A stretch of DNA of 64,000 bases from Ralstonia pickettii. GTDB lineage: Bacteria; Pseudomonadota; Gammaproteobacteria; Burkholderiales; Burkholderiaceae. Below are positions 36,449 through 46,885 of the stretch, in pieces (position 1 is the stretch's first letter; the number at the start of each line of letters is the position of its first letter). The translations under genes and the position numbers were made by a program. The DNA is taken from NCBI RefSeq assembly GCF_016466415.2, contig NZ_CP066771.1, forward strand, positions 3,286,001 to 3,350,000, in the 5' to 3' direction. The notes under the pieces were generated by a model, which was given only the letters and a program-made list of their open reading frames with translations, had not been told where the DNA came from and did not search any database.

Positions 36449-37599
36449 CAGGTCTGTACGAAGCGTTTCTGTCGGGCGATGCTCATCAGGATGCCGATGC
36501 CCATGCCCAGCGTGACAAGCGCCGTCCCCCCGTAACTGATGAGCGGCAGCGGCACGCCCACCACAGGCAGGATGCCGCTCACCATGCCCATGTTGACGAA
36601 GGCGTAGGTGAAGAAGATCAGCGTGATCGACCCTGCCAGCAGGCGCCCGAACAGTGTGCCCGCATTGGCGGCAATGAAGAGCCCGCGCAAGATCAGCAGC
36701 AGATAGAGGAACAGCAGCACGCCGTTGCCCACCAGCCCGAATTCCTCTGAATACACCGCGAAGATGAAGTCGGTGTGCTTCTCGGGGATGAACTCCAGGT
36801 GGGTTTGCGTGCCCTTCAGCCATCCCTTGCCCGTCACGCCGCCCGAGCCGATGGCGATGATCGACTGGATGGTGTGGAAGCCCTTGCCCAGCGGGTCGGT
36901 GGTCGGGTCGAGCAGCGTACAGACGCGGTGTTGCTGGTAGTCGTGCAGGATCGGCCAGTTCACGCCCGGCGCGCAAATGCGCGATTCGAACGACACCACC
37001 AACGTGATCGCCGTGACAGCAACCACCAGCACCGGCACGATCAGCCGCCAAGACAGCCCGGCGAAGTAGATCACGTAGATGCCTGCCGCCAGGACCAGCA
37101 GCGCGGTGCCCAAGTCGGGCTGCTTGGCGATGAGCCCGACGGGAATCAGCAGCAGCAAGGCGGCCGCCAGATAGTCGTACCAGTGGATCACGCCCTCGCG
37201 CTTCTGGAAGTACCACGCCAGCATCAGCGGCATGGCGATCTTCATGATCTCGGAAGGCTGCACCACCACGCCGATATTGAGCCACCGCCGCGCGCCCTTG
37301 CGGATCAGCCCGAACGCCGCCACGCCAATCAGCAGCGCCACGCCCACGGTGTAGAGCGGCACGGCAAAACGCATCAGTGTCTGCTGCGGCAGGTTGGCGA
37401 TGATCCACATCAGCACGAACGACAGCAGGATGTTGCGGACCTGGTCTTCCACCCGGCCCGGCATGTCGATGGCGGCCGAATACAGGGCCACCAATCCCGT
37501 CCCGAGCAGCAGGAAGACGATCAGCGCCAGCGGGCCGTCGAAGCCGGTGAAGAGCGACTTGATGACGTTGAATATGCGGCGCTTGTCCAGTTTGTCCAT
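36448..37599 (-). CDS. rodA: peptidoglycan glycosyltransferase RodA (SEDS family)
   Basis: A 383-residue inner-membrane SEDS protein with about ten helices that polymerises peptidoglycan in the elongasome together with PBP2. Visible motifs: R-W-L-N-I-G-V-V-V-Q-P-S-E-I-M-K (residues 110-125), K-Q-P-D-L-G-T-A-L-L (with the catalytic-region aspartate), F-I-F-A-V-Y-S-E-E-F-G and P-L-P-L-I-S-Y-G-G-T. The ATG at 37599 gives M-D-K-L-D-K-R, an N-terminus consistent with the family. It is the last gene of mreB-mreC-mreD-mrdA-rodA, 23 bases after mrdA. Between rodA and its neighbour is a terminator. Confidence 0.97.
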   Translation of the reverse strand: MDKLDKRRIFNVIKSLFTGFDGPLALIVFLLLGTGLVALYSAAIDMPGRVEDQVRNILLSFVLMWIIANLPQQTLMRFAVPLYTVGVALLIGVAAFGLIRKGARRWLNIGVVVQPSEIMKIAMPLMLAWYFQKREGVIHWYDYLAAALLLLIPVGLIAKQPDLGTALLVLAAGIYVIYFAGLSWRLIVPVLVVAVTAITLVVSFESRICAPGVNWPILHDYQQHRVCTLLDPTTDPLGKGFHTIQSIIAIGSGGVTGKGWLKGTQTHLEFIPEKHTDFIFAVYSEEFGLVGNGVLLFLYLLLILRGLFIAANAGTLFGRLLAGSITLIFFTYAFVNMGMVSGILPVVGVPLPLISYGGTALVTLGMGIGILMSIARQKRFVQT

Positions 37600-37622
37600 G
37601 GCGAAATCCTCAAGCGCAAATA

Positions 37623-40028
37623 TCAGGGCGCGGCCGGCTTGGAGGCCGGTTTCTGCGCGGGCTTCGACGCCGGCTTGTTGCCGGGCTTGGCGTCCTTCGC
37701 ACCCTTGGGGGTGGTGGCCGGAGCCGAAGCCGGTGCGGCGGCGTTGCCCCGTCCGCGCGGCGGCAGTTCGGGTGCCGGTTGTGCATGCGACAGCGCTTGC
37801 AGCACTTGGGCGTCCAGCGTGGCCGGGGCGACAGCTTCGGCGCTGGTGCCGGCCTCGCGCAGGGCCGGTGCCAGCAGGTCGGGCGAGAGCGGCGGCACGC
37901 TGCGTGCGGCGCCCGCCGGAACCGACGACGCGGTCGGCGCCGAAGCGGCGGCCACGGCAGTGGCGGAGGAGGCTGCCGTGCCTGAAGCGGATGTGACCCC
38001 GGATGCCGGCTCTGCAGCCACCGCCGGCGCGGCAGTGGCGCTGGCGATGGTGGCCGTCTTGCCCGTCGAGAACACGCTGGGCGTATCCACTGGCGGTTGC
38101 TGCTGGGGTTTCGGCGCGGTGGCAGCCAGCTCGGCGGGCCACTTGCCGGTCAGGTAGTAGTCCATGACCGCACGTGCAATCGGCGCGGCCGAGGCAGCGC
38201 CGAAGCCCGCGTTTTCCACGATCAGCGCCAGCGCGATCTTCGGATGGTCCGCCGGTGCGAAAGCCTCGAACAGCGCATGGTCGCGCTTGTTCTCGGGAAT
38301 GGCGTGGTGGTTGTACTTCTCGTTCTTGCCCAGCGAGTACACCTGCGCCGTACCGGTCTTGCCCGCCGACACGTATTGCGCGCCGATGAACGCCTTTGCC
38401 GCCGTACCGGCCTGGTTCACGCCCACCATGGCGCGCTTGATCACGTCGATGTTGGCCTGCTTGAGCGGAATGCGATAGCTCTCCGTCGGCACCGTCAGCG
38501 CGCGCGACTTGGACAGCGAATCTTCAACCGCCTTCACCAGGTGGGGCTTCATCACCACGCCGTTGTTGGCCAGCGTCGAAATCGCATGCGCGAGCTGCAG
38601 GATGGTGAAGTTGTTGTAGCCCTGGCCGATGCCCAGCGAGATGGTTTCGCCGTCGTACCACTTCTGCTGCTCGGGGCGCTTGTAGGCTTTGCGCTTCCAG
38701 TCCGTGGAGGGCAGGATGCCGGTGCGCTCGCCTTCGATGTCGATGCCCGTGACCTGCCCGAAGCCGAACGGCTTCATGAAATCGTGGATGGCATTGACGC
38801 CCATGTCGTTGGCGAGCCGGTAGTAATACGTGTCGCACGACGCCACGATGGAGCGGTACATGTCGACCCAGCCGTGCCCGCCCGGCACGTCGTCGCGGAA
38901 GGTGTGGTTGCCGAGCGTGAACGAGCCCGGATCAGCCATGCCCCACTGCGGCGTGCGCTTGCCCAGCTCCAGCGCGCCCAGCGCCATGAACGGCTTGTAC
39001 GTCGAGCCCGGCGGATACGTGCCGCGCAGCGGGCGGTTCAGCAGCGGCTTGTCCGGCGAGTTGTTCAGCTCATTCCAGGTCGCGCTGTCGATCCCTTCAA
39101 TGAACAGGTTCGGATCAAACGTTGGCTTGGAGACGAAGGCGAGGATGTCGCCCGTTTCCGGCTCGATCGCCACCAGGGCGCCGCGCCGGTTGCCGAAGAG
39201 TTGCTCGGCCAGCCGCTGCAGGTTGATGTCGAGCGACAGGATCAGGTTGTTGCCCGGCGTTGCCTGCGAGGTCGACAGCGTGCGGATCGGCCGCCCGCCC
39301 GCGCTCACTTCCACCTCTTCGTAGCCGGTCAGGCCGTGCAGCTCGGTTTCGTAGCTCTGCTCGATGCCGACCTTGCCGATGTATTCCGTGCCGCTGTAGT
39401 TATTCGAATCCTTGCGCGGGTCATACGTCACGCCAGGCTGGCTGTTGGCATCGCTCATGTTGTCGATGCGGTCCAGGTCGCGCTCGGAGATACGGCCGAT
39501 GTAGCCGATCACGTGCGACGCCGATTCGCCCAGCGGGTATTGGCGGAACAGCCGCGCATGCACGTCCACGCCCGGAAAGCGGAAGCGCTGCGCCGAAAAG
39601 CGCGCGACTTCCTGGTCCGTCAGCTGACTGCGGATCGGCAGGCTCTCGAAGCTGCGCGCATCTTCCATCAGGCGCTTGAAGCGACGGCGGTCGCGCGGCT
39701 GGATATCGACCACCTGGGCAAGCTGGTCGATCGTGTTATCGAGCGTGTCCTGCAGCTTGGAAGGCGTGATCTCCAGCGTGTACGCCGAATAGTTGCGCGC
39801 CAGCACCACGCCGTTGCGGTCCATGATGATGCCGCGGTTGGGCTCGATGGGCGCGACCGAAATGCGGTTGTCTTCCGCCTTGGCCGAGTACTGCTCGTGC
39901 TTGACCTGCTGCAGCCAGAAGAAGCGCGCCAGCAGCAGCCCGAAGCAGACGAGCACGAACAGGGCGGCCGCCGCCAGCCGCAGGCGGAAGCGCGACAGCT
40001 CCTGTTCGACGTTGCGGATTTCGGTCAT
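37623..40028 (-). CDS. mrdA: penicillin-binding protein 2 with long C-terminal tail
   Basis: An 801-residue inner-membrane DD-transpeptidase of cell elongation. One N-terminal helix (residues 16-38) is followed by the dimerisation/pedestal domain (60-260) and the penicillin-binding domain with S342 and K345 in P-P-G-S-T-Y-K, S397-C-D, and K-T-G-T at 557-560. The catalytic domain ends near residue 630. The last 170 residues are low-complexity Ala/Pro/Thr/Ser/Lys, much longer than in E. coli (633 residues in all), and lie in the periplasm. Frame and composition continue without a break, so the tail is probably real. Followed 23 bases later by rodA. Confidence 0.97.
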   Translation of the reverse strand: MTEIRNVEQELSRFRLRLAAAALFVLVCFGLLLARFFWLQQVKHEQYSAKAEDNRISVAPIEPNRGIIMDRNGVVLARNYSAYTLEITPSKLQDTLDNTIDQLAQVVDIQPRDRRRFKRLMEDARSFESLPIRSQLTDQEVARFSAQRFRFPGVDVHARLFRQYPLGESASHVIGYIGRISERDLDRIDNMSDANSQPGVTYDPRKDSNNYSGTEYIGKVGIEQSYETELHGLTGYEEVEVSAGGRPIRTLSTSQATPGNNLILSLDINLQRLAEQLFGNRRGALVAIEPETGDILAFVSKPTFDPNLFIEGIDSATWNELNNSPDKPLLNRPLRGTYPPGSTYKPFMALGALELGKRTPQWGMADPGSFTLGNHTFRDDVPGGHGWVDMYRSIVASCDTYYYRLANDMGVNAIHDFMKPFGFGQVTGIDIEGERTGILPSTDWKRKAYKRPEQQKWYDGETISLGIGQGYNNFTILQLAHAISTLANNGVVMKPHLVKAVEDSLSKSRALTVPTESYRIPLKQANIDVIKRAMVGVNQAGTAAKAFIGAQYVSAGKTGTAQVYSLGKNEKYNHHAIPENKRDHALFEAFAPADHPKIALALIVENAGFGAASAAPIARAVMDYYLTGKWPAELAATAPKPQQQPPVDTPSVFSTGKTATIASATAAPAVAAEPASGVTSASGTAASSATAVAAASAPTASSVPAGAARSVPPLSPDLLAPALREAGTSAEAVAPATLDAQVLQALSHAQPAPELPPRGRGNAAAPASAPATTPKGAKDAKPGNKPASKPAQKPASKPAAP

Positions 40029-40070
40029 GCCAGGTGAGGGCGAATAGCGGGGCGCATCAGGTCGGCCGCC

Positions 40071-40583
40071 TTAGATGGGCCGGGTTTCGTCGACGCTCTC
40101 CGGGCGACGCTGCGGCGCCAGCAGGAAGGCGTTGGCGAACGGCCACAGGGCGGCTTCGATCAGCGGCGGCAGGATGACCTGCCAGTCCGGCAGGTGCGCG
40201 CCCATCAGCAGACGGATGACGATCGGTACGGCGTGCGCCAGCACCAGCAGCGGCAGCACATGCAGCGCCTGCGACAGCACCGTGAACCACAGCACGCGCC
40301 GGTGAATCGTGATCGCGAAGTACGACAGCATCGTGTAGGCCATCGCATGTTCACCAAGCAGACGCGCTTCGTGCACGTCCATCAGCAGGCCGAGCAGAAA
40401 GGCCACCACCATGCCCACGCGGCGCGGCTGGTGGATGTTCCAGAACACCAGCACGAGCGCCACCAGATCGGGAATCCACTGCATGTGGCCCCACGGCATC
40501 AGGTTGAACAGGAACGCCAGCACGAAGCTGAACGCGATGAAGCCAGGATTGACCGGGCGCAGCAGGTATTGGGGCGAGTTCAT
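40071..40583 (-). CDS. mreD: rod shape-determining protein MreD
   Basis: A 170-residue inner-membrane protein with five or six helices that joins MreC and RodA/PBP2 in the elongasome. The sequence is mostly hydrophobic, with few motifs; P-Y-L-L-R-P-V-N-P at the N-terminus and L-L-M-D-V-H-E-A-R-L-L-G near residue 65, together with position between mreC and mrdA, support the call. It is 16 bases after mreC. The mrdA gene begins 42 bases after its stop, all on the minus strand. Confidence 0.93.
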   Translation of the reverse strand: MNSPQYLLRPVNPGFIAFSFVLAFLFNLMPWGHMQWIPDLVALVLVFWNIHQPRRVGMVVAFLLGLLMDVHEARLLGEHAMAYTMLSYFAITIHRRVLWFTVLSQALHVLPLLVLAHAVPIVIRLLMGAHLPDWQVILPPLIEAALWPFANAFLLAPQRRPESVDETRPI

Positions 40584-40599
40584 GATCGATGGCCTCGCT

Positions 40600-41646
40600 T
40601 CAGCGTTTTTGCGCTGAATCGGTGTCCAGCGGGTTGCCGTCGGCGTCGGTCGGGCGCGGCGGCGGTGCGTTTTCTTCGGCTGCTGCAGCGGGCGCCGGCA
40701 CGTTGGCTTCGGCGGCCGCGCGTGCGGCGCGGTCCTTCTCTTCGCGGGCGTCGCGGGCAGCGTTCTTGCCCTTGGCTGCGGGCGGCGGCGACAGATCCGT
40801 CTGCGGCGGGAAGCCCGATTCGTACTTTACGATCAGCAGGTGCCGGTTGCTGCGGATGCCGGCTACCGGCTCGCAGATCACGCGCGAGAACGCGGTGTCG
40901 GCCTTGCGCTCGATTTGCGAAATACGCGCCACCGGCAGGCCTGCCGGATAGACGCCATCCAGCCCCGACGTCACCAGCAGGTCGCCCTGCTGCAGATCGG
41001 CCGAGGCCGCCATGAAGCGCAGGTCCAGCGCGCCCGGTCGGGCACCGCCGAAGGCCACGCTGCGCAGGCCGTTGCGCACGACCTCCACGGGGATCGCCTG
41101 GTCCTTGTCGGTCAGCAGCGTGACTTGCGATTCGAGCAGCGACACGCGCGTCACCTGGCCAACCACGCCGCGGTCGTCGATGACGGGGTAGCCCGCGCGC
41201 ACGCCGTCCTTCGAGCCGCGATCGATCACGATGCGCTGCGTATAGGGGTCACGCGCCTCGTAGAGGACTTCGGCCGCTACCGTGGGCACCGCCGCGTGCT
41301 GCTTCAGATTCAGCAGCGTGCGCAGATTCCGGTTTTCGGCTTCGAGCTGCGAGGCGCGCAGCGATTGCTGCGCCTGGGCAACCGCCGATTCGCGCAGGCT
41401 GCGGTTATCGACGGCCAGCTTGGTGGACGACTGCGTGTATTCGAGCGCGGCGCGTGCCGTATCGCGTGGAATCAGCACCAGGCGCTCGACGGGGTACAGG
41501 ATGACCGACACGACTTGCCGGACCACGCCCAGCACGGACATGCGGGCATCGATCACGAGCAACGCAAGCGCAAGCGCGAGCAAGGCGACCAGCCGCGCGG
41601 TGGCGGACGGGCCCTGCTTGAAGAGGGGCGGCGGGGAGTAATCCAT
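40600..41646 (-). CDS. mreC: rod shape-determining protein MreC
   Basis: A 348-residue inner-membrane protein with one helix (about residues 18-42), a coiled coil (about 65-110) and two periplasmic beta domains (110-270), including A-G-Y-P-V-I-D-D-R-G-V-V-G-Q-V and L-D-G-V-Y-P-A-G-L-P-V-A. It joins the cytoplasmic MreB filaments with PBP2. The last 70 residues are charged and Ala/Pro-rich, longer than in E. coli. The ATG at 41646 starts M-D-Y-S-P-P-P-L-F, typical of betaproteobacterial MreC. mreB ends 239 bases upstream, a wider gap than usual, with a GC-rich hairpin at 41730-41781. Confidence 0.96.
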   Translation of the reverse strand: MDYSPPPLFKQGPSATARLVALLALALALLVIDARMSVLGVVRQVVSVILYPVERLVLIPRDTARAALEYTQSSTKLAVDNRSLRESAVAQAQQSLRASQLEAENRNLRTLLNLKQHAAVPTVAAEVLYEARDPYTQRIVIDRGSKDGVRAGYPVIDDRGVVGQVTRVSLLESQVTLLTDKDQAIPVEVVRNGLRSVAFGGARPGALDLRFMAASADLQQGDLLVTSGLDGVYPAGLPVARISQIERKADTAFSRVICEPVAGIRSNRHLLIVKYESGFPPQTDLSPPPAAKGKNAARDAREEKDRAARAAAEANVPAPAAAAEENAPPPRPTDADGNPLDTDSAQKR

Positions 41647-41729
41647 GACCCGGACGCTTCAAATGGGCACGGCAGACGCGTGACGGTCAACGTCAAGGTC
41701 AACGGCCTGCCGGCAACAGATTGGGTGTG

Positions 41730-41781
41730 GCGCCGGCGCGGTGCCCGAGCCCTGTGTGGACGGAGCACGGCGCACCGGCGC
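41730..41781. repeat. long imperfect GC-rich hairpin between mreB and mreC
   Basis: GCGCCGG 41730-41736 pairs exactly with CCGGCGC 41775-41781 and the inner arms (CGCGGTGC near 41737-41744 and GCACGGCG near 41765-41772) pair with a mismatch. No T run follows on either strand. It could lower readthrough from mreB into mreC or mark an RNA processing site. The rest of bases 41647-41885 shows nothing recognisable, except a GGTCAACG sequence repeated near 41686 and 41697. Confidence 0.4.
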
Positions 41782-41885
41782 GAGACGCATCTCAGCGGTC
41801 CGCGAAGGCGGCTGGCGTGACCAGAACAGCAGTCACGAAATCGGTCGCAACAGCGGAACGCGGATCGGCGTGGCGCATGGTCCCG

Positions 41886-43222
<1,337 letters not shown>

Positions 43223-43275
43223 GTGACTGCACGAAGTCGCCTGCTGACTTAGAAATTTAGTCGGCAATCATACCT

Positions 43276-43281
43276 TATAAT
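43276..43281 (+). promoter_or_regulatory. candidate -10 of the gatC promoter
   Basis: TATAAT at 43276-43281 matches the sigma-70 -10 exactly. The -35 region at the usual distance (AAATTT at about 43253) is poor, so strength is uncertain. The leader would be about 145 bases. Confidence 0.45.
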
Positions 43282-43431
43282 TCGGGCAATCTGCGGGTAT
43301 TCGGCGGGCGTTTGGCGCCGAAATTGCGGCAAATCGGCGCTGTCGGGGCCCAACCTGGGCGCCCCTTGCGCGCAGTAGCCGTCGCTTGCCGCACGTTGCC
43401 CGCCCGCCGCTGCACTCACTGACCCATTCCG

Positions 43432-43731
43432 ATGGCACTCGAACTCTCCGACGTCAAACGCATCGCCCATCTCGCCCGTATCGAAGTCTCCGAGGGCGAG
43501 GCCGCGCAAACCCTCATGCAGCTCAACCAGTTTTTCTCGCTGGTCGAGCAGATGCAGGCCGTGGATACCACCGGCATCGAGCCGATGGCCCACCCCATCG
43601 AGCAGGTCCAGGCGCAAGCCCAGCGTCTGCGCGACGATGCCGTCACCGAGGCCGACCGCCGTGCGGACTACCAGCAATGCGCCCCGGCCACCGAGGCCGG
43701 CCTGTACCTTGTGCCCAAGGTGATCGAGTAA
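43432..43731 (+). CDS. gatC: Asp-tRNA(Asn)/Glu-tRNA(Gln) amidotransferase subunit C
   Basis: A 99-residue protein that wraps around GatA and stabilises the GatCAB complex, which turns Glu-tRNA(Gln) and Asp-tRNA(Asn) into the amidated forms. The N-terminus [18 protein letters not shown] and the later [11 protein letters not shown] match GatC. ATG 43432. It is followed by gatA after 98 bases. Divergent from mreB. Confidence 0.96.
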   Translation: MALELSDVKRIAHLARIEVSEGEAAQTLMQLNQFFSLVEQMQAVDTTGIEPMAHPIEQVQAQAQRLRDDAVTEADRRADYQQCAPATEAGLYLVPKVIE

Positions 43732-43829
43732 CCCGCGGCAATCCGCGTAAACGGCGCGTCCGCGCTGGTCTTGAGCCCACTCCATTCGACGTCGCCGGCC
43801 GCTGCCGGCAGCCCATCCGAACGTATTCG

Positions 43830-45317
43830 ATGACCGCATCCACGATCAAAGCCCTGTCCGCCCAACTCGCCGCCAAGGAGGTTTCGGCGGAGGAACTGGC
43901 GCGCCATTACCTGTCGCGCATCGAGGCGGGGGCGCACCTCAATGCCTTTACCCATGTCGACGCCGAGGCGACGCTTGCCCAGGCGCGGGCCGCCGACGCG
44001 CGCATTGCGGCCGGCAACGCGGCACCGCTGACCGGCGTGCCCATCGCGCACAAGGACGTGTTCGTCACCCGCGGCTGGCGTGCCACGGCGGGCTCCAAGA
44101 TGCTCGGCAACTACGTCAGCCCGTTTGACGCCACCGTGGTCGAACGCCTGGGCGCGGCCGGCATGGTGACGTTGGGCAAGACCAACATGGACGAATTCGC
44201 GATGGGCTCGTCCAATGAGAACTCGGCGTTCGGCGCGGTCAAGAACCCGTGGAACCTCGAGCACGTGCCGGGCGGCTCGTCGGGAGGCTCCGCCGCGGCG
44301 GTGGCGGCCGATCTGGTGCCCGCTGCAACGGGGACGGACACGGGCGGCTCGATCCGCCAGCCGGCATCGTTCTCGGGCATTACGGGGATCAAGCCGACGT
44401 ACGGCCGCGTGTCGCGCTACGGCATGATCGCTTTCGCTTCATCGCTGGACCAGGGCGGCCCGATGGCCCGCACGGCCGAGGATTGCGCGCTGCTCCTGTC
44501 TGCCATGGCCGGCTTTGACCCGCGCGATTCCACCAGCCTGGAACCCGGCCGCGGCGGCGATGTGGAAGATTTCGGCCGCCTGCTCGGCCAGCCGCTGCAA
44601 GGCGCCGATGCTGCGCGCCCGCTGGCCGGCCTGCGCATCGGCCTGCCCAAGGAGTACTTTGGCGAAGGCCTGGCCGACGACGTGCGCGCCACGGTGCGCG
44701 CGGCGCTGGGCGAGCTGGAAAAGCTCGGCGCCACGCTGGTCGACATCAGCCTGCCGAAGACCGAATTGTCGATCCCGACCTATTACGTGATCGCCCCGGC
44801 CGAGGCGTCGTCGAACCTGTCGCGCTTTGACGGCGTGCGTTACGGCCACCGCGCGGCGGAATACCGCGATCTGGCCGACATGTACCGCAAGTCCCGTGCT
44901 GAAGGTTTCGGCTGGGAGGTCAAGCGCCGCATCCTGGTGGGTGCCTATGTGCTGTCCCACGGGTATTACGACGCCTATTACCTTCAGGCGCAGAAGATCC
45001 GCCGGATCATCGCGCAGGATTTCCAGAACGCATTCGCGCAGTGCGACGTGATCATGGGCCCCGTCGCCCCGACCGTCGCCTGGAAGATCGGCGAGAAGAG
45101 CGATGATCCGGTGCAGATGTACCTTGAAGACATCTTCACCCTGTCGACCAGCCTGGCAGGTCTGCCGGGCATGAGCGTGCCGGCCGGTTTTGGCGCCAAC
45201 GGTCTGCCGGTTGGCTTGCAGATCATCGGCAACTATTTTGAAGAGGCACGCATGCTGCAGATCGCGCACGCGTTCCAGCAGGCGACCGACTGGCACAACC
45301 GCCAGCCTGCGGCCTGA
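43830..45317 (+). CDS. gatA: Asp-tRNA(Asn)/Glu-tRNA(Gln) amidotransferase subunit A
   Basis: A 495-residue amidase-signature enzyme that releases ammonia from glutamine for GatB. The catalytic triad is K75 (A-H-K-D-V), S150 (P-G-G-S-S-G-G-S region) and S174 (T-D-T-G-G-S-I-R). The start ATG 43830 gives M-T-A-S-T-I-K-A-L, the family N-terminus; a longer in-frame start would overlap gatC. It does not lead directly into gatB: a lipoprotein and a hydrolase gene lie between. Confidence 0.98.
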   Translation: MTASTIKALSAQLAAKEVSAEELARHYLSRIEAGAHLNAFTHVDAEATLAQARAADARIAAGNAAPLTGVPIAHKDVFVTRGWRATAGSKMLGNYVSPFDATVVERLGAAGMVTLGKTNMDEFAMGSSNENSAFGAVKNPWNLEHVPGGSSGGSAAAVAADLVPAATGTDTGGSIRQPASFSGITGIKPTYGRVSRYGMIAFASSLDQGGPMARTAEDCALLLSAMAGFDPRDSTSLEPGRGGDVEDFGRLLGQPLQGADAARPLAGLRIGLPKEYFGEGLADDVRATVRAALGELEKLGATLVDISLPKTELSIPTYYVIAPAEASSNLSRFDGVRYGHRAAEYRDLADMYRKSRAEGFGWEVKRRILVGAYVLSHGYYDAYYLQAQKIRRIIAQDFQNAFAQCDVIMGPVAPTVAWKIGEKSDDPVQMYLEDIFTLSTSLAGLPGMSVPAGFGANGLPVGLQIIGNYFEEARMLQIAHAFQQATDWHNRQPAA

Positions 45318-45355
45318 GGCCCATACAGACGTATCGCTCCACGCAGGAGGCACGC

Positions 45356-45838
45356 ATGAACCACCGCATCCGCACTGCACTCGGGCTGGCGCTTGCCGCC
45401 GGCCTGCTGGCGGCGTGCGTGCCGATTCCGCTGCCGTCGATTCCCGGCATCAGCCGGCCGTCGAAGCCGCCGCCGATTTCCGACCGCCGCATCGACATCA
45501 ACGGCTACTGCAGCCAGACCGAAGAAGACGGTTTCCGCGAGCAGGCGACGCTTACGGTGGCCGACAACAACGTCAGCGCCATGCAATGGCAGTTGTGGGT
45601 CGGCCGGCGCGGTTCGTGTCAGTTCGACCTGTCGACGTTCCAGCAAACCAGGCGCCGCCCCAGCATCGAGCTGCGCGAGCGCTACGGCAATTGCACGCTG
45701 ATGGTCTGGCAGGACCCGCGCCGCGTCACGCTGGCGCACGCCAACTGTGAAGCGCATTGCACGCCCGGCATCTATGAAGAAGCGTGGCCGGTGATGTTCG
45801 ACCCGCAAACGGGCCAATGCGCCCGGAATGCCCGGTGA
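45356..45838 (+). CDS. hypothetical lipoprotein, cysteine-rich
   Basis: A 160-residue exported protein with a lipobox L-L-A-A-C at residue 21, so the mature N-terminal cysteine would be acylated; the residues after it (V-P-I-P) do not carry the +2 aspartate, which suggests the outer membrane. The proline-rich linker is followed by a compact domain with five more cysteines and repeated aromatic residues (W-Q-L-W-V-G-R-R-G-S-C, C-E-A-H-C-T-P-G). No family is recognised. The AGGAGG ribosome binding site lies 8 bases before the ATG. Its stop overlaps the start of the next gene by one base (TGATG). Confidence 0.75.
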   Translation: MNHRIRTALGLALAAGLLAACVPIPLPSIPGISRPSKPPPISDRRIDINGYCSQTEEDGFREQATLTVADNNVSAMQWQLWVGRRGSCQFDLSTFQQTRRRPSIELRERYGNCTLMVWQDPRRVTLAHANCEAHCTPGIYEEAWPVMFDPQTGQCARNAR

Positions 45839-46800
45839 TGCGCCTATCGCTTCGCGTGGTGGCGGCGCTGGCCGGCGCCCTGGCGCTGCACGCGGTCGCG
45901 CAACCGACGCCGGACGCCGAAGGCGCTCTGCCGGATATGCCGGCTGCGCGTGCGCCATCGGCGGCCGAGCTGGGCGTGCAGACGGTGGAGATTCCCCGTG
46001 CGTCCATGAAAGACGCCGAGGATGCGCCGCCAACGTTGACCGCCTACTGGGTCGCGTCGCCCGTCAAGGCGCCTGCGACCGGCACGCCGGTGGTGATCGC
46101 GCTGCACGGCTGCAGCGGCCTGTATACGCCGGCTGGGGCGGATGCCAAGGCGCTGGGCTCGCGGTATCGCGGTTATGCGCAGTGGCTGGGCGCGCGTGGT
46201 TACGCGGTGGTGTTTCCCGACAGTTTCGGCCCGCGCGGCAAACCGCACGGCATCTGCACCGAACGCACCGCCACGCGCGATATCAACGGCGCAGTGCGCC
46301 GCGCCGACGTGCTGGCGACGATCCGCTGGGTGGCGGGGCAGCCGGGCGTGGATGCGCGCCGCATCGTGCTGCTCGGCTGGTCCAACGGCGCGCAGGCCGT
46401 GCTGGAGGCGGTGGATGCCAGCCGCGCCTGGCCTGCCGATACGCCTGCCGTCAATCGCGCGGTGGCCTTCTATCCGGGCTGTGCATCGGCGCAGAAGCGG
46501 CCGGACTATCGGCTGAACGCGCCATTGCTGCTGCTGGCCGGCGGCAACGACGACTGGACGCCGGCTGATCACTGCCAGGCGCTGCAGACTGCCGTCCTGG
46601 CGCGCCAGCCGCAGGCGCGTTTCGAGCTGGACATGTTTGGCGGCGCGTATCACGGCTTTGACGGCACTGCCACAGTCACGGAGCGCAACGGCATCCCGAA
46701 GGGACGTCGCTACGGAACGGTCACCGTCGGTGGCGATCCGGCAGCGCGCGAGGCCGCGTTTGCGAAGCTCGCGGCGTGGCTCGATGCGCCGCACCCGTGA
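45838..46800 (+). CDS. dienelactone hydrolase family / alpha-beta hydrolase, exported
   Basis: A 320-residue protein. Residues 1-21 are a signal peptide (ending H-A-V-A). The hydrolase core has I-A-L-H-G-C-S-G-L (oxyanion region), G-W-S-N-G-A-Q-A with the nucleophilic serine, and the late catalytic histidine in G-A-Y-H-G-F-D-G. These follow the dienelactone hydrolase pattern, though with serine in place of the usual cysteine nucleophile. The natural substrate is unknown. It overlaps the lipoprotein gene by one base, so the two are translationally coupled, and gatB starts 85 bases later. Confidence 0.85.
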   Translation: MRLSLRVVAALAGALALHAVAQPTPDAEGALPDMPAARAPSAAELGVQTVEIPRASMKDAEDAPPTLTAYWVASPVKAPATGTPVVIALHGCSGLYTPAGADAKALGSRYRGYAQWLGARGYAVVFPDSFGPRGKPHGICTERTATRDINGAVRRADVLATIRWVAGQPGVDARRIVLLGWSNGAQAVLEAVDASRAWPADTPAVNRAVAFYPGCASAQKRPDYRLNAPLLLLAGGNDDWTPADHCQALQTAVLARQPQARFELDMFGGAYHGFDGTATVTERNGIPKGRRYGTVTVGGDPAAREAAFAKLAAWLDAPHP

Positions 46801-46885
46801 TCGCAGCCAGACAAGAACACCTGATTACCTGAACACCTGAGTACCTAGATATTCACACCACAACAATCGACAGGACACACGCAAC

